The notes: generated by a model from the sequence alone, not told the origin. DNA of 39,301 bases from Ophiothrix spiculata (GCA_000969725.1 JXSR01S062269.1); one strand, 5' to 3'. Shown: positions 20,901 through 33,715, counted from the first letter of the stretch. Translations and numbers: made by a program.

Positions 20901-23900
20901 AGTTCCTATTCATTTCCAAAATGACACCAAGATCACATCTGTGGATCAAACGGATATTGAGGTTTTTGTTCAAAACTTTTGGCGCTATTTGAGTTAAAAA
21001 TAGGGGTAAATTGGAGAAAATTTCAGCATAAAAATTATCGGGCTTGTAAAATGAGAAACAAACTTAGAAATTGATTTAAAAATATATTTGTTCTTCTACT
21101 AGTGCCTGACAATAGCGAAAGTTCCAACAAATTCTATATGACACTATGTATTTAAAATATTCACCCGAATTTTAGGTCATTTGTTCAATTTTAACAAATG
21201 GATCCACCTTTTTTCAAGCTAAGCTGTGTAAAAACAACACAGTTCAGTACAGCTCGGAACGTTACCCCAGTAAGGTATAGGAAATAATGACAACTAAATT
21301 TACTTACTCCCGCAACCACTAAATTATTCATATCAATATTTTACTGATTTATACTAAAGTAAACATGAAAGAGGGATGCATGTCTGATTTTAAACCAAAT
21401 TCACATTTGTTTTACTAATACCATTCAAAAAGACGAAAGAAAGCTTCGGCGTGTTTTGCAACGTCCAGCTAGTGCTTGCTGGGTAGAACGCAAGTTATTA
21501 TTCGCACTGCTGGCGGGGATTTATAAAAAACACGGGTAACGATGTAAAAGTGCGGACTTTGATTGCATTTTCTGAAATGGATTGCATTTTCCGAAATGAT
21601 TCATTTGCTTTTGAAAGTCAAAACATGTATCATTTTGATCACGAATATCTACTGGTTGTAATAATGTGAGGCACTTTTCGGAGCCTGACGTTCTGTGTCA
21701 TCCAGGGATTGCAAAAGGATCGATAGATCTTCTATCGAGATGGTGTTCTTGGGTTTTAGTCGACTGCTGTGAAGTACAAGAGGTGATTTCCAAAAATTGC
21801 CCTTTTAAAATTGTTGGTTACTTAATTAAAGTGGGTAAATCACATCGCAAAAATGCAGCTTAATTTGGTGTTTGAATAGCGACCACTGGTCCATTTTTTA
21901 CACGCAGCTCCTACATATACTACTATTTTTGTACTACTTATGATAACATGCGAACTTTCAATTACCTGTAACATACTTAATTTATGATTGAAAATAAAAA
22001 AAAAAAGAAAAACCTTGAGCATTCACACAAATTTCAACCAAGTACGTAATTTTCGACACTTTTTGACATGGATCCCTAATGTCAAGAACGATAAATGCAT
22101 CAAAATTGATCAAAATATTCTTAATACCAAACATTTATTAGAAATACAGCCAATAATAGAATAGATTTCGACACGCTTGAAAGGAATATAAAAAACACTT
22201 TTGTACTACTTGTGAACTAAATCTGTGTGAGCTATTGGGTTAAGTCCAAAAAACAGATTTAATGTTGCCTAATGTTTGAATGTCAATGTATGCTTATCAT
22301 CACACCGCCCTGGAAGGTTAATATCTAGAAACTTTTTCGCGGTGTTTAATATTATTATATTCAAGGCAATTTTTGTCATGGTGAAGCAACTTCCGGTTTC
22401 ACTACCGAAATAAACCGACGGACGAATTTATAATGTGTTTTTTTCACCAACAAACTAAAGCATTAAATGCTGAAAAAATGACTTAATTTAGTTTGTAGAA
22501 CTTGAAACTAATTATTTCATCAATAATAAGTTTAAAAATAATGCCACTTTACAAAGGTTGATTTTTATTTCCATTCACCTTATTGGTATAGTTTCGCCAT
22601 TTTCTATATTTTATGAAGACAAATTTATCCGAATAAATATAAAAATCTATATTGTGCAACATTTTTTATTCATCTATATTACGAAGTACATAATATATAT
22701 TTTCAATTCAATCCCTTAAAATAATGTTGCACAGAAGAAATTCAGAGAATTTGGCCTCTCTTTTATGTATGTCAGTTCATTTATTTTCGACTAGATGCCA
22801 TGTGGTCTTATCGTGAAGATTCGCATAACTTCGAGCTACTTCGGGTCACGGGATACAGACGCCGTGTGCAAAAACTGTAATCATGTAATTATATTTATCA
22901 AGGTTGATACCATTTTTCAACACAGACTTTTAAGTTCAATGATTTTAACATCTTGCTATGTTCTGACAGCCTCAGATACAAAGAGTCTAGATGTAAATTG
23001 ACATTATTGTGCATTTTACGCTTCATGACATATGAATAGTATTACACCGGGAAAGGGGTGCGACAAAGTATTCAGAATTGACAATAATATTTAATCACAT
23101 AATTCCAGTACATGATTAGCTCATATTTATGACCGAGGTGTGATATTATGATCTCAAACAAAATAAATCATTGTGCAACATCATGAAATCAATGACATGT
23201 CTTTGTAGATCTTTTATGATACGTCACTGCAACTTGAGTTGACAATGCGAGTATCATCACTGTATGCCTAAACCGTTTAAATTGCGAAATCGCCTAGTCT
23301 TTAAAAAAAAATCTGCAATTGTCAAAAAAAGCTGTATTGAAATTCTGAACAAGAATGTATAAAATCTCGATACAATGGTTATAATGCAGTTGATATTCAG
23401 CCCATACAGTGAAGACTTGAAAGTGCGAGGTCCCCGCAAGGCCCCGGGCATTCCCAGGGCAAGGGTCATTAGTCAATGGAAAAATATTGGGTAAGTTAGC
23501 ACATCTAGGGAAATAAAGGGAGAAGCTTCCAGGGTGGTGTAGCTTATCATGTTAGAATGATAACCAAAACAATACACATGCTTAAGTTCATTAAATAAGG
23601 ATGCAACGATTCGTGACGTTTGTAACATATCGAAAATTGCACGGCAGATAAAAATTATTAGGAACCCAGCAATTTTTCTTACCCCTTACCGTGCATTAGA
23701 TGTTACAGAACGTAAGGGAAAACGTAGTCAATGTGTCATTGGATATTTCAGTATTTTATTCAGTCACATCTTAAAAGCTTACTAATTAATTGTAGCTATC
23801 GACTAAGTAATATGAAACCCGCAGACCGCGTAAGCAACGTGCATGTGACAAAGTCATTTATGGGGTGTATCATTGTCAGCTCTAAACAGATAAACGTGAA

Positions 23901-24212
23901 ATCAACAGAAATAGTGTCTTGTAGGAAAGGCGTCTACTTTGCAATGATGCATCAACCTATCATTTAATTACAGATCCATTTGCTGATCAAATGGGATTAA
24001 ATTAGATATCAGTTAAAGCTTATAAAATGTTTCGCTTGGGACAGCTGTCTTTTTAAGAAGTTTCACTTCTTCTTTTTACACAGATCTCTTACCACTAGTA
24101 CTATTCTAGTACGTTCTATTTAAAGTATAAAACTGACAGATATTAAAAAATATGTTTTAAAAAATGTCTTTTTAAATTCTTCATCTGACTAAAATTTACT
24201 TATGTGATTTCG
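20901..24212. other. Spacer, nothing recognised
   Basis: AT-rich sequence with no supported gene. A GC-richer patch at 23418-23466 (contains GGCCCCGGGCATTCCCAGGG) may be part of an unrecognised repeat. Open frames such as 22795-23001 and 23731-23967 have no motif, no splice context and no second copy for comparison. Confidence 0.35.
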
Positions 24213-24395
24213 TTGACCACCGCAACACTCCATGACCCGTCAGCAGCCTTTGATCCTTTACGTCAGCCACTGAGGTACCAGCCGTCAGTTGTCATCGAGA
24301 TGTCGCTGAAGGTCATTACCATCCGTCAGCCAATTTTGATTTGATTTTCAAGTGTGTTACTTGCCGTCGACGACAAGTCGGCACAGTGTAAACCC
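24213..24395. repeat. Dispersed repeat, copy 2 (partner at 655-830)
   Basis: It shares ordered blocks with 655-830 and ends CACAGTGTAAACCCAACCT followed by TAA. That terminus resembles the end of the 833-1042 MITE (CACAGTGTAACGCACCT then TAA), so the three may belong to related TAA-targeting elements. The left end is not identifiable. Confidence 0.6.
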
Positions 24396-24677
24396 AACCT
24401 TAACCCTCCTATCTAAATTTTTCTGACACAACGCTAATGACTAACTGCACCTTTAAGTACATCTTTTGCGCTTATTTTAGTGAAAACATTTTGACCCTTC
24501 CACCTTTAGGGGGGTTTTAGTGTCCGTTCAAAGTTCTGAGGTCGGAGGGGGGGGGGGGTTGTAACTCCGAGATTTCAGAAATGTATATTTAGCTATTTTT
24601 TTTTGCAGATATTCATTTTAAACTTGGTATTTAGGTAAAACTAATGATATTCTTTATAATCTAGCCCACAAAAGCAT
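24396..24677. other. Spacer left of copy B, with a G run
   Basis: Non-coding; a G run of about 12 bases lies near 24545-24558. No gene. Confidence 0.4.
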
Positions 24678-25964
24678 ATATATAGTCGCACTATTGTTTA
24701 TCTCCCAAATAGCGTGGGAAACGCTTATTATGAATTTGCAAAAGTGAATATTATAGCTTTTCTTACAATCATCCTGCTTATTGTTCATATTTTGGCAAAG
24801 TTTATCAACTATTAGTAGGCCCCTAATAGTATAGAAGCTACTGTAACACAAGATCACAAGACTTTGTGTGAGTCTACAAGGGCAATCGTCAAGACCAAAG
24901 CTGGCCTTGTGTTGCATCAAGGTACAGTATTGTATCTATTAGTAGAATTGCGAAAACAATTGTTCTTGAAAAAAATGAATGGAGTATTGCCATCAAATGA
25001 GAACAATCCTGCACCTTATTCTTGTGTCGTCAGTTGGGACGAAACTGCGTTACACACTGAAGCATACTGGAATTTGCATGTCCTTTTCTATTTAGCTCAT
25101 AACATTTCTTTCTCTGTGTTAAAGTCACAGAAAACCATATATCGTTATCGCATTAAATATTAAAAGATGAAACAATGGTGACTTATAGCCTGATAAATTG
25201 CCATGGTTATGGTTCATAAACCAAATCAATTAAATAACTATGCCTTTCTGAAAATATTGTAAAAATACTCAAGATTTTTACTGAAAACTGTAACGCCTCC
25301 ACCCATTTACTATACCTCAATTTCTGACACAAAGCCGGCTGCATTGCCACAATAGAACCCGATGGTGTAGCAATTAATTACCATTCGCTATTAACTCCCA
25401 TCATCCCGATCTTTTTTCACTTGGCTAAAAGTTAAACAATCTAGAAACACTTCTTCAAAATGCATAATGTAGTTGACCAGATTGTATTAAATACGATACG
25501 CTGGATGTTAGTAGCGTTACGCTCAATGGAGCATCTAGCTCTGACCGAGAAGGAAGAAGGAAAAGAGAAAACAAATAAAAACAACAACATCAAAAGATAA
25601 GCAAATAAACCAAACAAACAAACCAACCAACCAACAAACAAACAAACAAGCAAACAAACAAACAGACAGACACTCACACACAATTAAAAGATTTGGACAA
25701 TGACATGTAATTTCCAAAATCAAGATCAGTGCGACCAGTGATCCTTGAATAAATGTTTAAAAATTAGAAAATCTGATTTACTTGCTCTTGTTTTGTTTTG
25801 AATGTGTTCTTCAGATAGCTCTGCTAACACCTTGATAAAAAGACCAAGAGTTCATATAAACTTATATAAATAAATTTTATTTTTCTATAAAATATGTCTG
25901 CCATCAAGTTGAAAAAATATAGATTAGTTTACTTCCAATTCTAGATATGTGAAACCACATGAAG

Positions 25965-26345
25965 TATGTTGTCAAGAATTTGCTTCAAGACAAAAATGCT
26001 TTCAATCTTTTTTATTGAATATATATTAAAGTTTGTCATGCCAGAGTTTTACAGCTTTGCTGACATTATGTAAGTGGTACTTGAGTCATACCACACATCC
26101 AGTAAAAGAAAATAAATAAAAGCAAGTATTGCCTCGAGTTAAATCTACTTTAGATATATGCTTAAATGATAGAAGCATTGCATGTTTTATTCAAAATCTA
26201 AAATCAGTTCACTATCCGAGACATAAACCAAACACTGCATTATTGTTTTACTTATAAAGCGCTCAATCCGAAAAGGGGATTTGGTTATATTTCAGACCTT
26301 TAACAAAACCATATTGAAATAGATATATAGGTTAAGACGAATACA
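25965..26345 (+). repeat. Old internal repeat R, left copy in B
   Basis: Nearly identical to 7985-8370 and a diverged partner of 33385-33700. Confidence 0.7.
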
Positions 26346-27399
26346 TGTTCAACAGGATTTTCTTAAAACGAAATAAACTTTTACAAAGGCAAGATGATGA
26401 TGCTCTAATTTCAATCGGTAAAGACTGATCGGTTTAATGTTATCAATCGTAGTATTACTGAATACAAAAAATAAGCCGATGAGATAAAAATGACAAGGAA
26501 TGTATATCCTGCTATTACATGCATCAGTATAATGCATACATTGACTGATTGCATTAATATATGCTATTATACTATGTAATGTTTATAAATATTTTGCAAT
26601 CATCTCAGCATTCTGTTTTCATGTTTTGTCTCTTACATAGTCAAACCATTAGATGTTGTTCTAGTTTTCACGAAGACATCATTATGTTTTCAGCGCTATA
26701 TTGCAAATGTGTAATATAATCTTTATTTTTATTGAACAATTTAAAATATTCTCTCATTCAATTGATGAATTATGCATCTCATGTCATTGTTAATTTGATG
26801 CAATTTATTATAACACCATGAATTACGAATATATTCTTTCTCACTCAGCATTCAAATATTTAAGTAACGGTTAATATGCAATGTGTAATAAAAATAAAGC
26901 TTTTATTTCTATGATAAAATGTTAACTTGTCGTGGTAGGTATGAGGTTAAAAGCACTTCTATACAAAATAACCTATTTGGAAAACGCAGTGAGTCACTAT
27001 GTTGTCTGGTCTTTCAGCTTTAAATTTCTTTACTAGTATATTATAGTAGACCTACTTGGCAAGCTAATGCAATGTACGATCAGCCACTGATTTCCACGTA
27101 TTATATTTCTATTTTCCTCTTACTGAAATGCTGAAGTGAACAATGAAGAATGAATAGTTTTTAGCACTATTATAGGCGGCATTGCACTATGATAGATATA
27201 ATAGTGCTATAATAGTTCTTAAAAATATAAAAACTGGTGGTCAGCGACTTAGTTTGTGAGAAAAATAATAAAATATGGCAATTTTAGCTTCGAAACACTA
27301 CTCAGAGTATATGCGCATGCGTATTGCGGCACTTACTTACTCGGAAACTAGCACGCACTGGTACGCGTGGACGGCGCGTAGACCAAACACCTTAAATTC

Positions 27400-27560
27400 A
27401 AGATTTTTAATAAATGGCGATGCTTTGATGTTTGATTCACCAATGGTAAGTGCAAAGTTATCAAGATCAAGATGATTGAAATTGAATTTTCATCCTGCAA
27501 TAAAAAAAAACCCTCAGATTTGAACCATAATGAAAACCAAAAGTGTTTTTTATCGATGGA
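27400..27560 (-). mobile_element. LINE fragment, copy B remnant
   Basis: The minus strand keeps only the most upstream part of the copy A LINE: NLNHLDL-like, then ESNIKASPFIKNL. It is joined at about 27396 to unrelated sequence, so the rest was deleted. The codon for Glu in GESNIK is intact here but is TAA in copy A (near 11077), showing independent decay. Confidence 0.7.
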
Positions 27561-28424
27561 AAATTTACGATGAAGCATTAACCTACGTATTATTTTAATT
27601 GTTACATGACATACAAGTATATACAATCTTAAAATGTCATATGTGAGCTGATTAATTATTACACATAAGAAGATTAGCCTTTTTTAATCAGAGTACCTAT
27701 TAACCCAACCTAATTTCTACTCCTCCGTGGGGACAAGTATCCTGGCTATAAATTAGTACGGGGTTATAACTTTAAAATCAACCAAGGAACAGACAACATA
27801 ATTACATAAACGTTTCTTAGAAGAGTTGCAAATATTGTTTTAACCCTCGTGTAACAAGGATGGTATTTGTAACAAGTCTACCCTGGGATGGGGTTGTTGC
27901 GAACCACTCCTAATGAACCGTACCCTAGGTGTTGCTATCAATAAATGGTCAATGACCATTGGTCATCCCTATAAAATAATACAACGGTCACTAAAATCGG
28001 ACTTCGCGTTGCGTAATTATGATGTCATAGTCGGAACATCAGAACCACCAAATCAAAATGTTGCAATAAAAGTGTTTGATATCAGATATTCATATTTGTT
28101 GCTAATAAATAAAAGAAATGGTAATTTTAACATATAATGTAAATTCCAGCAAATATAGCATGTAAGTATTTTATAAAATGGCAACTTAAAATTTCACGGG
28201 CCTCTCACCACTCCTTCTTCATGCGATCACCTTAATTAAGTGGAACCCCAATTTTTTCATCAAAATGACAACTAGTGATATAAAAGAGATCAATTAAACA
28301 CTTTTGGTCAATTGCTTAATTTGCGTTTTTATGTAACAGAAAAAATCACCTCTAGGAGGTGCAACACCTCCTCCTCCCGTTTGATAAACGAGGGTTAAGC
28401 TTAAAAACTGATTATATCTGGTTG

Positions 28425-28599
28425 TAAAAAAAGGTAAAGGTAAAGGAGACGGCCTGTATTTCCAAGGTCGGAGTGCCCATCTCTCTTTCGAAGCGATTGG
28501 GCCAGACTCCACATTTTTGTTATACTTGCGGTGAGGGGATCGCTACACCTCCTTCCCCGCGAGTCTGTTACCTTCCCAGCATTAAATAAAGCCGGTATA
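28425..28599 (-). mobile_element. SINE/LINE-tail-like insertion, copy B only
   Basis: Absent from copy A, where flanking sequence joins directly at about 12040. On the minus strand it runs GGCCGTCTCC into two or three TTTACC units, like a short-repeat retroposon tail. The body has the GC-richer composition of a retroposon (ATCCCCTC, GGGCACTCCGACCTTGG). No tRNA boxes are visible. A 149-residue minus-strand frame spanning 28401-28850 crosses this and the next element and is not a gene. Confidence 0.45.
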
Positions 28600-28851
28600 T
28601 GTGATGACTCACCCCGAAAAGGGAGACTTTGCGACAGAAAACTTTTCGAGAAACTGATGAAAATAAGAAGCAAAAATAAAGAAAATAATAAGAATTTCCA
28701 GTAGATTTTCTGTTGTAAAATTTGATCGCCTTGACCAATTTCAACAAGTAAGGTGTCAATGTAAAGCTTAGCAAATGCTGTAACAGATGAAATGATAAAA
28801 TCAAAATTGATATCATCTGCAAAGTCCCCCCTTTCGGGGTGAGCCATCACA
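28600..28851. mobile_element. MITE with 33-bp inverted ends and TA duplication
   Basis: The left terminus (28600-28632) TGTGATGACTCACCCCGAAA... and the right terminus (28819-28851), read inward TGTGATGGCTCACCCCGAAA..., match over about 33 bp to GACTTTGC. TA flanks both sides (28598-28599 and 28852-28853). The layout is Tc1/mariner-like. It is absent from copy A. Confidence 0.8.
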
Positions 28852-29227
28852 TATTGTATTTAAAATTTGATTAGAGGGCCTAATATTTTGACTTTAGCAA
28901 AGTCTTAATCATAGGCGAATGACAAAACCATCAACATGCATAAACATATATACATGAAAGGAACAAACATATACAAATTAGGGTAACATTTAAGTGTAAT
29001 ACAACATTGGCAAATTGTGATGATACACAATACAAAGTCAAAGAACAAAGGAAAGGAAGTTCCTGTGGATAAAGATGATGTTGTGAAAGATCGAAAGATA
29101 ACAAAATTAAGTTATGATGGTAAGGGTGAAGAGGGTTGTGTAAAATGGTAGAGAGAAAAATATAAACAATGGGACATGACTAATGAAGTCGAGAATCTGA
29201 AATGGGAGAAAAAGTTAGATGTAAAAT

Positions 29228-29390
29228 CATTTCCTTCTTTGATGTTGAGGACGTTGAGTTGCATGGTGCGAAGACGTCGGATCCACATCTTTTCCCTGCT
29301 TGCTCGGATTGTATCTGCTAGATTACCTAGAGATTCAATTCCCTGCACAAACATATCTGAAATGGAATGGTTAGAGGAAGGGATTGAAAT
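29228..29390 (-). pseudogene. C-terminal remnant of a GIY-YIG-type nuclease, copy B
   Basis: Same remnant as 12412-12575. It reads FVQGIESLGN, DTIRASREKMWIRRLRTMQL and NVLNIKEGND, then continues open into phenylalanine- and serine-rich sequence to 29112, because the copy A stop is not present. The conserved Pro after Q is Leu here. The continuation is probably not original coding sequence. Confidence 0.4.
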
Positions 29391-29749
29391 GCTGTCCTAC
29401 CTGGGTCGTCATCATCTAGGTATTTTAACATATTTTACATGCATTAACAACAGGGCGACTACTGTGACCGAAATCAAAGGACATTTTGTTTTTTATTGTT
29501 CATAGCTTACAATATCTGCAGGTATTTTTTTACTGGTTGTCCAAGTTGTTAAAAAGATTTAATGTTTGCTGATTTTTATCTTTTTAATACCAAGCATGTT
29601 GTTGTGTGGTGTGCAGATAACTCATATACCTGCTGTTTTTTTTAAATCTTTATAATGTATTGTATATATAGTGCATGAATTTTATAATTAAGTATATAGT
29701 GTAATTTTAGATTTAGGTTGTATATAGTTTTTAATTTTACGATTTACGC

Positions 29750-30299
29750 TGTTATGTGTGGATGGTTTTGTCGAATTAGAGTTATACTGATATCAATGGA
29801 GAAAAGACTGTCTGTGGAGTTAATATTGGAGATATTGGAAAATCGATTTGGATCGAGTAATTGATACTTTAAGAGAATTATTTTGGAGTACAACAAATGG
29901 AGAATTAAAGACAATCTGTTATTTTATTAACCAACCAAGCAGAGCCTCTCTGTGATTGCTGGACTATAAATCGTTGTTGGAGTTTGTCTGGAACGCTTTG
30001 GAATTATTTTTGCCAAGTGGATTTCGGGACTTGAGATAAATACAGGAACTTTGTGCCTCGGATTAATAACGGATTTCAAATCTCGGAAATATATGCTAGG
30101 ATCGCGCGGAATACGCAGCGGTTTATGTAAGTGTTAAAGTCGAGTTTAAGACCAAGTTGATTAATATATTTGTAAACTTAGAACCAAAAGTGAAAATTAA
30201 ATTGTTTGTAAGATTATATTAACAGTGTATTAGTTTGTGTTATTTAAGAACCCGTGAGATGATTTTGGCCTCGGTCATTTTAAATTGTTGACCATAACA
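29750..30299 (+). repeat. LTR-like block (tentative)
   Basis: The block begins TGTTATG and ends CATAACA, perfect 7-bp inverted termini of the TG..CA type. It contains TATAAA at 29965-29970 and has the 550-bp length of a typical solo LTR. Against this: no target duplication is visible at the ends, no primer-binding site follows, and part of it (29622-29851) is missing in copy A. It contains no gene. Confidence 0.25.
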
Positions 30300-31069
30300 A
30301 TGGGGATGTTAGAAGGGATGTGGGGTGGGTGTTGGTGTATGTGCGTGTGATAATAAAAAATAAAAATCAGAAATTATTTAGAAAATTTCGAAACATCTGC
30401 CGCTGATCAAGTTGGCTAGCTGATCCAGGGGAACTGAGAGAAAGTGCTCATATTTGTTTTTAATTTCTTTTAGGGCCTTTTGGCTTTGGTACCAATGTAG
30501 GATTGTCATTTTCCCATTTAATTGCTTGCCCCAGAAACGTCAGGAACATATACAGTTTTATACAAATATATGCCATCTGAAACTCTGACCCATATCCAAG
30601 GCTTTCGTTATTTAAACCAGATCCATGTATAAGGTTCTATCTTGACAAACCAACCTATCCATTGCAGCGGCATATTCTTTTGATTCATAATATTCACGTC
30701 GGAATAAACGTAACAGCAAGCTCTAAATCTACTTCAGCTAAGGAGAAAAGCCATAAGCCATTATTTACGTTAATTATGCACGATAACCCTGGACGCAGTG
30801 GTGGGTTCTGAAAACCTTTAAAACAACCTTACCATTATGAAGTGAAGAAACCGAATTGTTATAGGCTGAGTATAATCAGCAAAAATGAAAGCGAAGCGAT
30901 TAAGTGTTAAAATGAAAAAGGAAGAAAGTCTAAGGATCCTAACTAGAAATAATTTGTGACTTTTTAATTGTGATTTTTATTACTATCATCCTGCAAACAG
31001 CTCATTTGACGAATAGAGGGTAACGATAAACTATGTAAAGCGGCGAAGTGCAATTTTAATATCATCGTC

Positions 31070-31491
31070 AGTCGATAGACCCCCCTTTTTTTTGCTCCGC
31101 TCTCACTCAATGACCCCCCTTTTCACTGAGCTGTCACCCAATGACCCCCTATTATTTTGAAAGTCAACCTTTTTTATGGTGACTCTCATCCATTGCCCTG
31201 ATTTTTCGAGAATCTACACCGAATGACCCCCCCCCCCTTTTTTTTTAAAAGAAAATTTCGAAGATCAGCGATTTCGTAAATTAGGCTTATTTTATTCAAA
31301 AACTGACACCGAATGACCCTCAGTGTTTTTCGCTCTTGCCAACAAATTGCTCAGAATGATCCAGTTTTTTACCCTCTACACCGAATGACCCCTTATTTTT
31401 CAATGTATTTCTCACCTATTGCCCCGACATTTCGAAAGCCGGTAGGAGCAGGTACGTTACTTTCATATTTGAGTCCCCCCCGGGGTCGTTT
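31070..31491. repeat. C-rich motif-repeat insertion, copy B only
   Basis: This 422-bp block interrupts sequence that is continuous in copy A (about 14137/14138). It carries at least five copies of AATGACCCC (31110, 31141, 31222, 31312, 31384), three of them in the longer form ACACCGAATGACCC, with long C and T runs between them. Spacing is irregular (about 32 to 90 bp). No inverted ends are visible. Open frames here are incidental. Confidence 0.7.
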
Positions 31492-31529
31492 GTAACCGTC
31501 ATATCTTGTTACATTTAGAACTAGCATCG

Positions 31530-31600
31530 TTAGCCTGATCTCCCCTCCTACAGACCAAGCAATGAGCCCGGACAGCACGCGCTGCCCGGGCGAGGAATTT
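31530..31600 (-). repeat. Hairpin-bearing repeat, copy B version
   Basis: GCCCGGACAGC (31566-31576) and GCTGCCCGGGC (31581-31591) pair with one A-C mismatch around ACGC. The copy A homologue at 14213-14229 has a hairpin 9 bases shorter. Confidence 0.6.
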
Positions 31601-32165
31601 TAGTTTGATTCGGAGAGTACCAGACATGGTATATATAAACTAAATTGAACAATATTGAGAGCCCGAAACAAGGGCTAGTTACATTCTGTAATATTTCCGT
31701 ATTACCCTCCTGGAAAACTGGAACTTGTCTAAAAAAATCTGAAAGTTATGATATATTAATGCTCTGTAAATTGTAAATATCACTGTTTTTGACTTATGTT
31801 GTTTAAAACATTAATATTTTACTAGTTAAATGCAAAGACTCTTAACAGAGTTTGACTTGCTCAACTCTCAATTACATGTAACATAAACTACCCCAGTTTA
31901 TTAGTAACGGAAATAGTAATGATTAGTTATTCCATATTGTTAGCAAGACTGACGAAGTATATTTTTGTCTTGCCTAATTGCTGAGACAGACAGAATTCAT
32001 ATGCCAATGTAATAACACTTACAAATATATTAAATTGACCGGTGTTTCAATATTTGAAATATAAAGTTTATTTATTAATTTGGATATTTTCTAGGAAAAG
32101 GTCAGGTTGTTTGTTTGACTGTACTATTAGTTGAGCTATATTCTGGTGCTCTTACACATATCGTA

Positions 32166-32202
32166 AAGTGCCGGCTGGCATTTGCAGTGCAAGCCGGCAC
32201 TT
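32166..32202. repeat. Conserved hairpin, copy B
   Basis: AAGTGCCGGCT and AGCCGGCACTT, perfect 11-bp arms around a 15-base loop nearly identical to copy A (18170-18202). Confidence 0.6.
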
Positions 32203-32514
32203 AAGAAGTGTGTGAGAAGTACAAGTCAGCACCGATACTTCGAAATAGGATAAACAAAGTCTTCCTTTGGGACATAAATTGACGTAATTGAAGAAAAAAA
32301 AAATAAAGACCTACTTACTAAACACTGCTCAATTCATTTCATTTAGGCCTATAATACTGAAATTTGAATATTGAAGTTCATGTATCAGCTGCATTGTCTT
32401 TTATATTTCTAACGTTTTTATTCAAAATTTAAATGAGTGTGCAAAAAAAACCATTCGAGATATATGGCATTTTTTCATGATCAAGTTCTTATTGCGTCAT
32501 TACAACGAATATAA

Positions 32515-32765
32515 AGGTTTGGTTCTAAAATAAAATCATGATAAAATTACTGATATTAGAAAAAGTTGAATGTTAAAAGTCAAAAAGATGTATTGATGCA
32601 GTTAAATAAAATAAATTGACACTGAAAAAGATGTGCGCATTGCCTAATGTGCACAACTTTCAATTGTACTAGCAGTTGTTGTAAACCAATGACAAGCACT
32701 AGACGCAAAGATATGCATCTATCATACTCTGGTTTTAATTCATAAAGCAGTTCAAATGATTCAGG
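32515..32765 (+). repeat. Diverged repeat S, copy in B
   Basis: Counterpart of 18530-18780; see that entry for landmarks. Confidence 0.7.
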
Positions 32766-33384
32766 TCACCCGGCAATAGAAAAACGTGCTACCCATGAAA
32801 CTTTAGATTGACGATATTTGGCTTGGATTTTATCGGGTGCATATACTCTATTTGCATTCATATCTTTAAATAATTATTCCCATGTGAACACTCTTGATTA
32901 TTTTGAATATACGACTCCATACGTTTTAATCAAATCAGTGAAATGGAGCCAAAACAACGTGAGAATACTTTATAAAATCTATATTTCTTCAATTTAATGT
33001 GATATGACCATTGTGTCTTTTATGACGATTTTTGCTTCAACTTACTTTTTGAAGACAAAACCATTCAGAAACACCGTTTGTTCTTCAAACAACATTTTTA
33101 AAGAATATCTGTAATATATATATAAGAATTTATTCAAAGAAAAACATGTCCTATTCTTTAGAAAAAAATAACAATTGAAACTTTTCAAATCTTATTATTA
33201 TTATTATCAGTACGCCATTGACAATATTATTTAAGTCGATATTAAGCTAAATTGTGACCAGATCTTAAGATAAGGCATTAACGACGACTGCATTTATTAC
33301 TATCAATGGTGACCAGTAATGTCGTCATATTTAATTGTATTCCATTAACTTAAATATACTGATTATGTAAATCCGGCTGATGTT

Positions 33385-33700
33385 TATTGTCAACATATTG
33401 CTTCAAGTCGCAAATGCTTTCAGACATTTTTGCTGGAAGAAAATTACGGTTTTGTGTAAGAAAGTGTAACAAGCAATCTTAAGTAAGTGGTACTTCAAAC
33501 AAATATTGCCTCACGCTATATCTACTTCACAATGTGCTCAATAATAGAAGCTTGCCATGTTTTATTCATATCCTGGAATCACCAAGTCATAATCCAAATT
33601 TTGTATGTATTGTTTTACCTAAATAGTCCTAAATCTGTAACGAGGACTCTAACGAGAATTTTTAGAAATCTTTTAGACCCATTTTCGACAAAAAAAATAG
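33385..33700 (+). repeat. Old internal repeat R, right copy in B (truncated)
   Basis: Counterpart of 19415-19800, cut short at an AT-rich tract (33700-33715) where the LINE remnant starts. Confidence 0.65.
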
Positions 33701-33715
33701 TATATATATATATAT

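Larger units (their letters stand above)
24678..33700 (+). repeat. Segmental duplication, copy B (about 9 kb)
   Basis: Direct repeat of copy A; the block map is given under copy A. Copy B lacks the internal doubling, the 9216-11035 block and the 3.3-kb TTAA segment. It carries its own extra blocks at about 25290-25370, 28425-28852, 29622-29851 and 31070-31491. It ends next to the 33716-35235 LINE remnant. Confidence 0.95.

Noticed and set aside
23418..23466. GC-rich patch as a promoter or CpG island
   Set aside because: Too short, few CpG, and no TATA or transcript evidence; more likely part of an unrecognised repeat.
19801..24677. Test for haplotype mis-assembly through matching outer flanks
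   Set aside because: The right flank of A does not resemble the right flank of B, nor the left flanks each other, apart from a dispersed repeat. The artefact is therefore not shown, though read depth is still needed to exclude it.
28401..28850. 149-residue open frame on the minus strand, the longest in the window
   Set aside because: It crosses two unrelated insertions (retroposon tail and MITE), is absent from copy A, and shows no motif.
29176..29505. 109-residue open frame on the plus strand
   Set aside because: It is antisense to the GIY-YIG-like remnant, and I found no matching uninterrupted frame in copy A.
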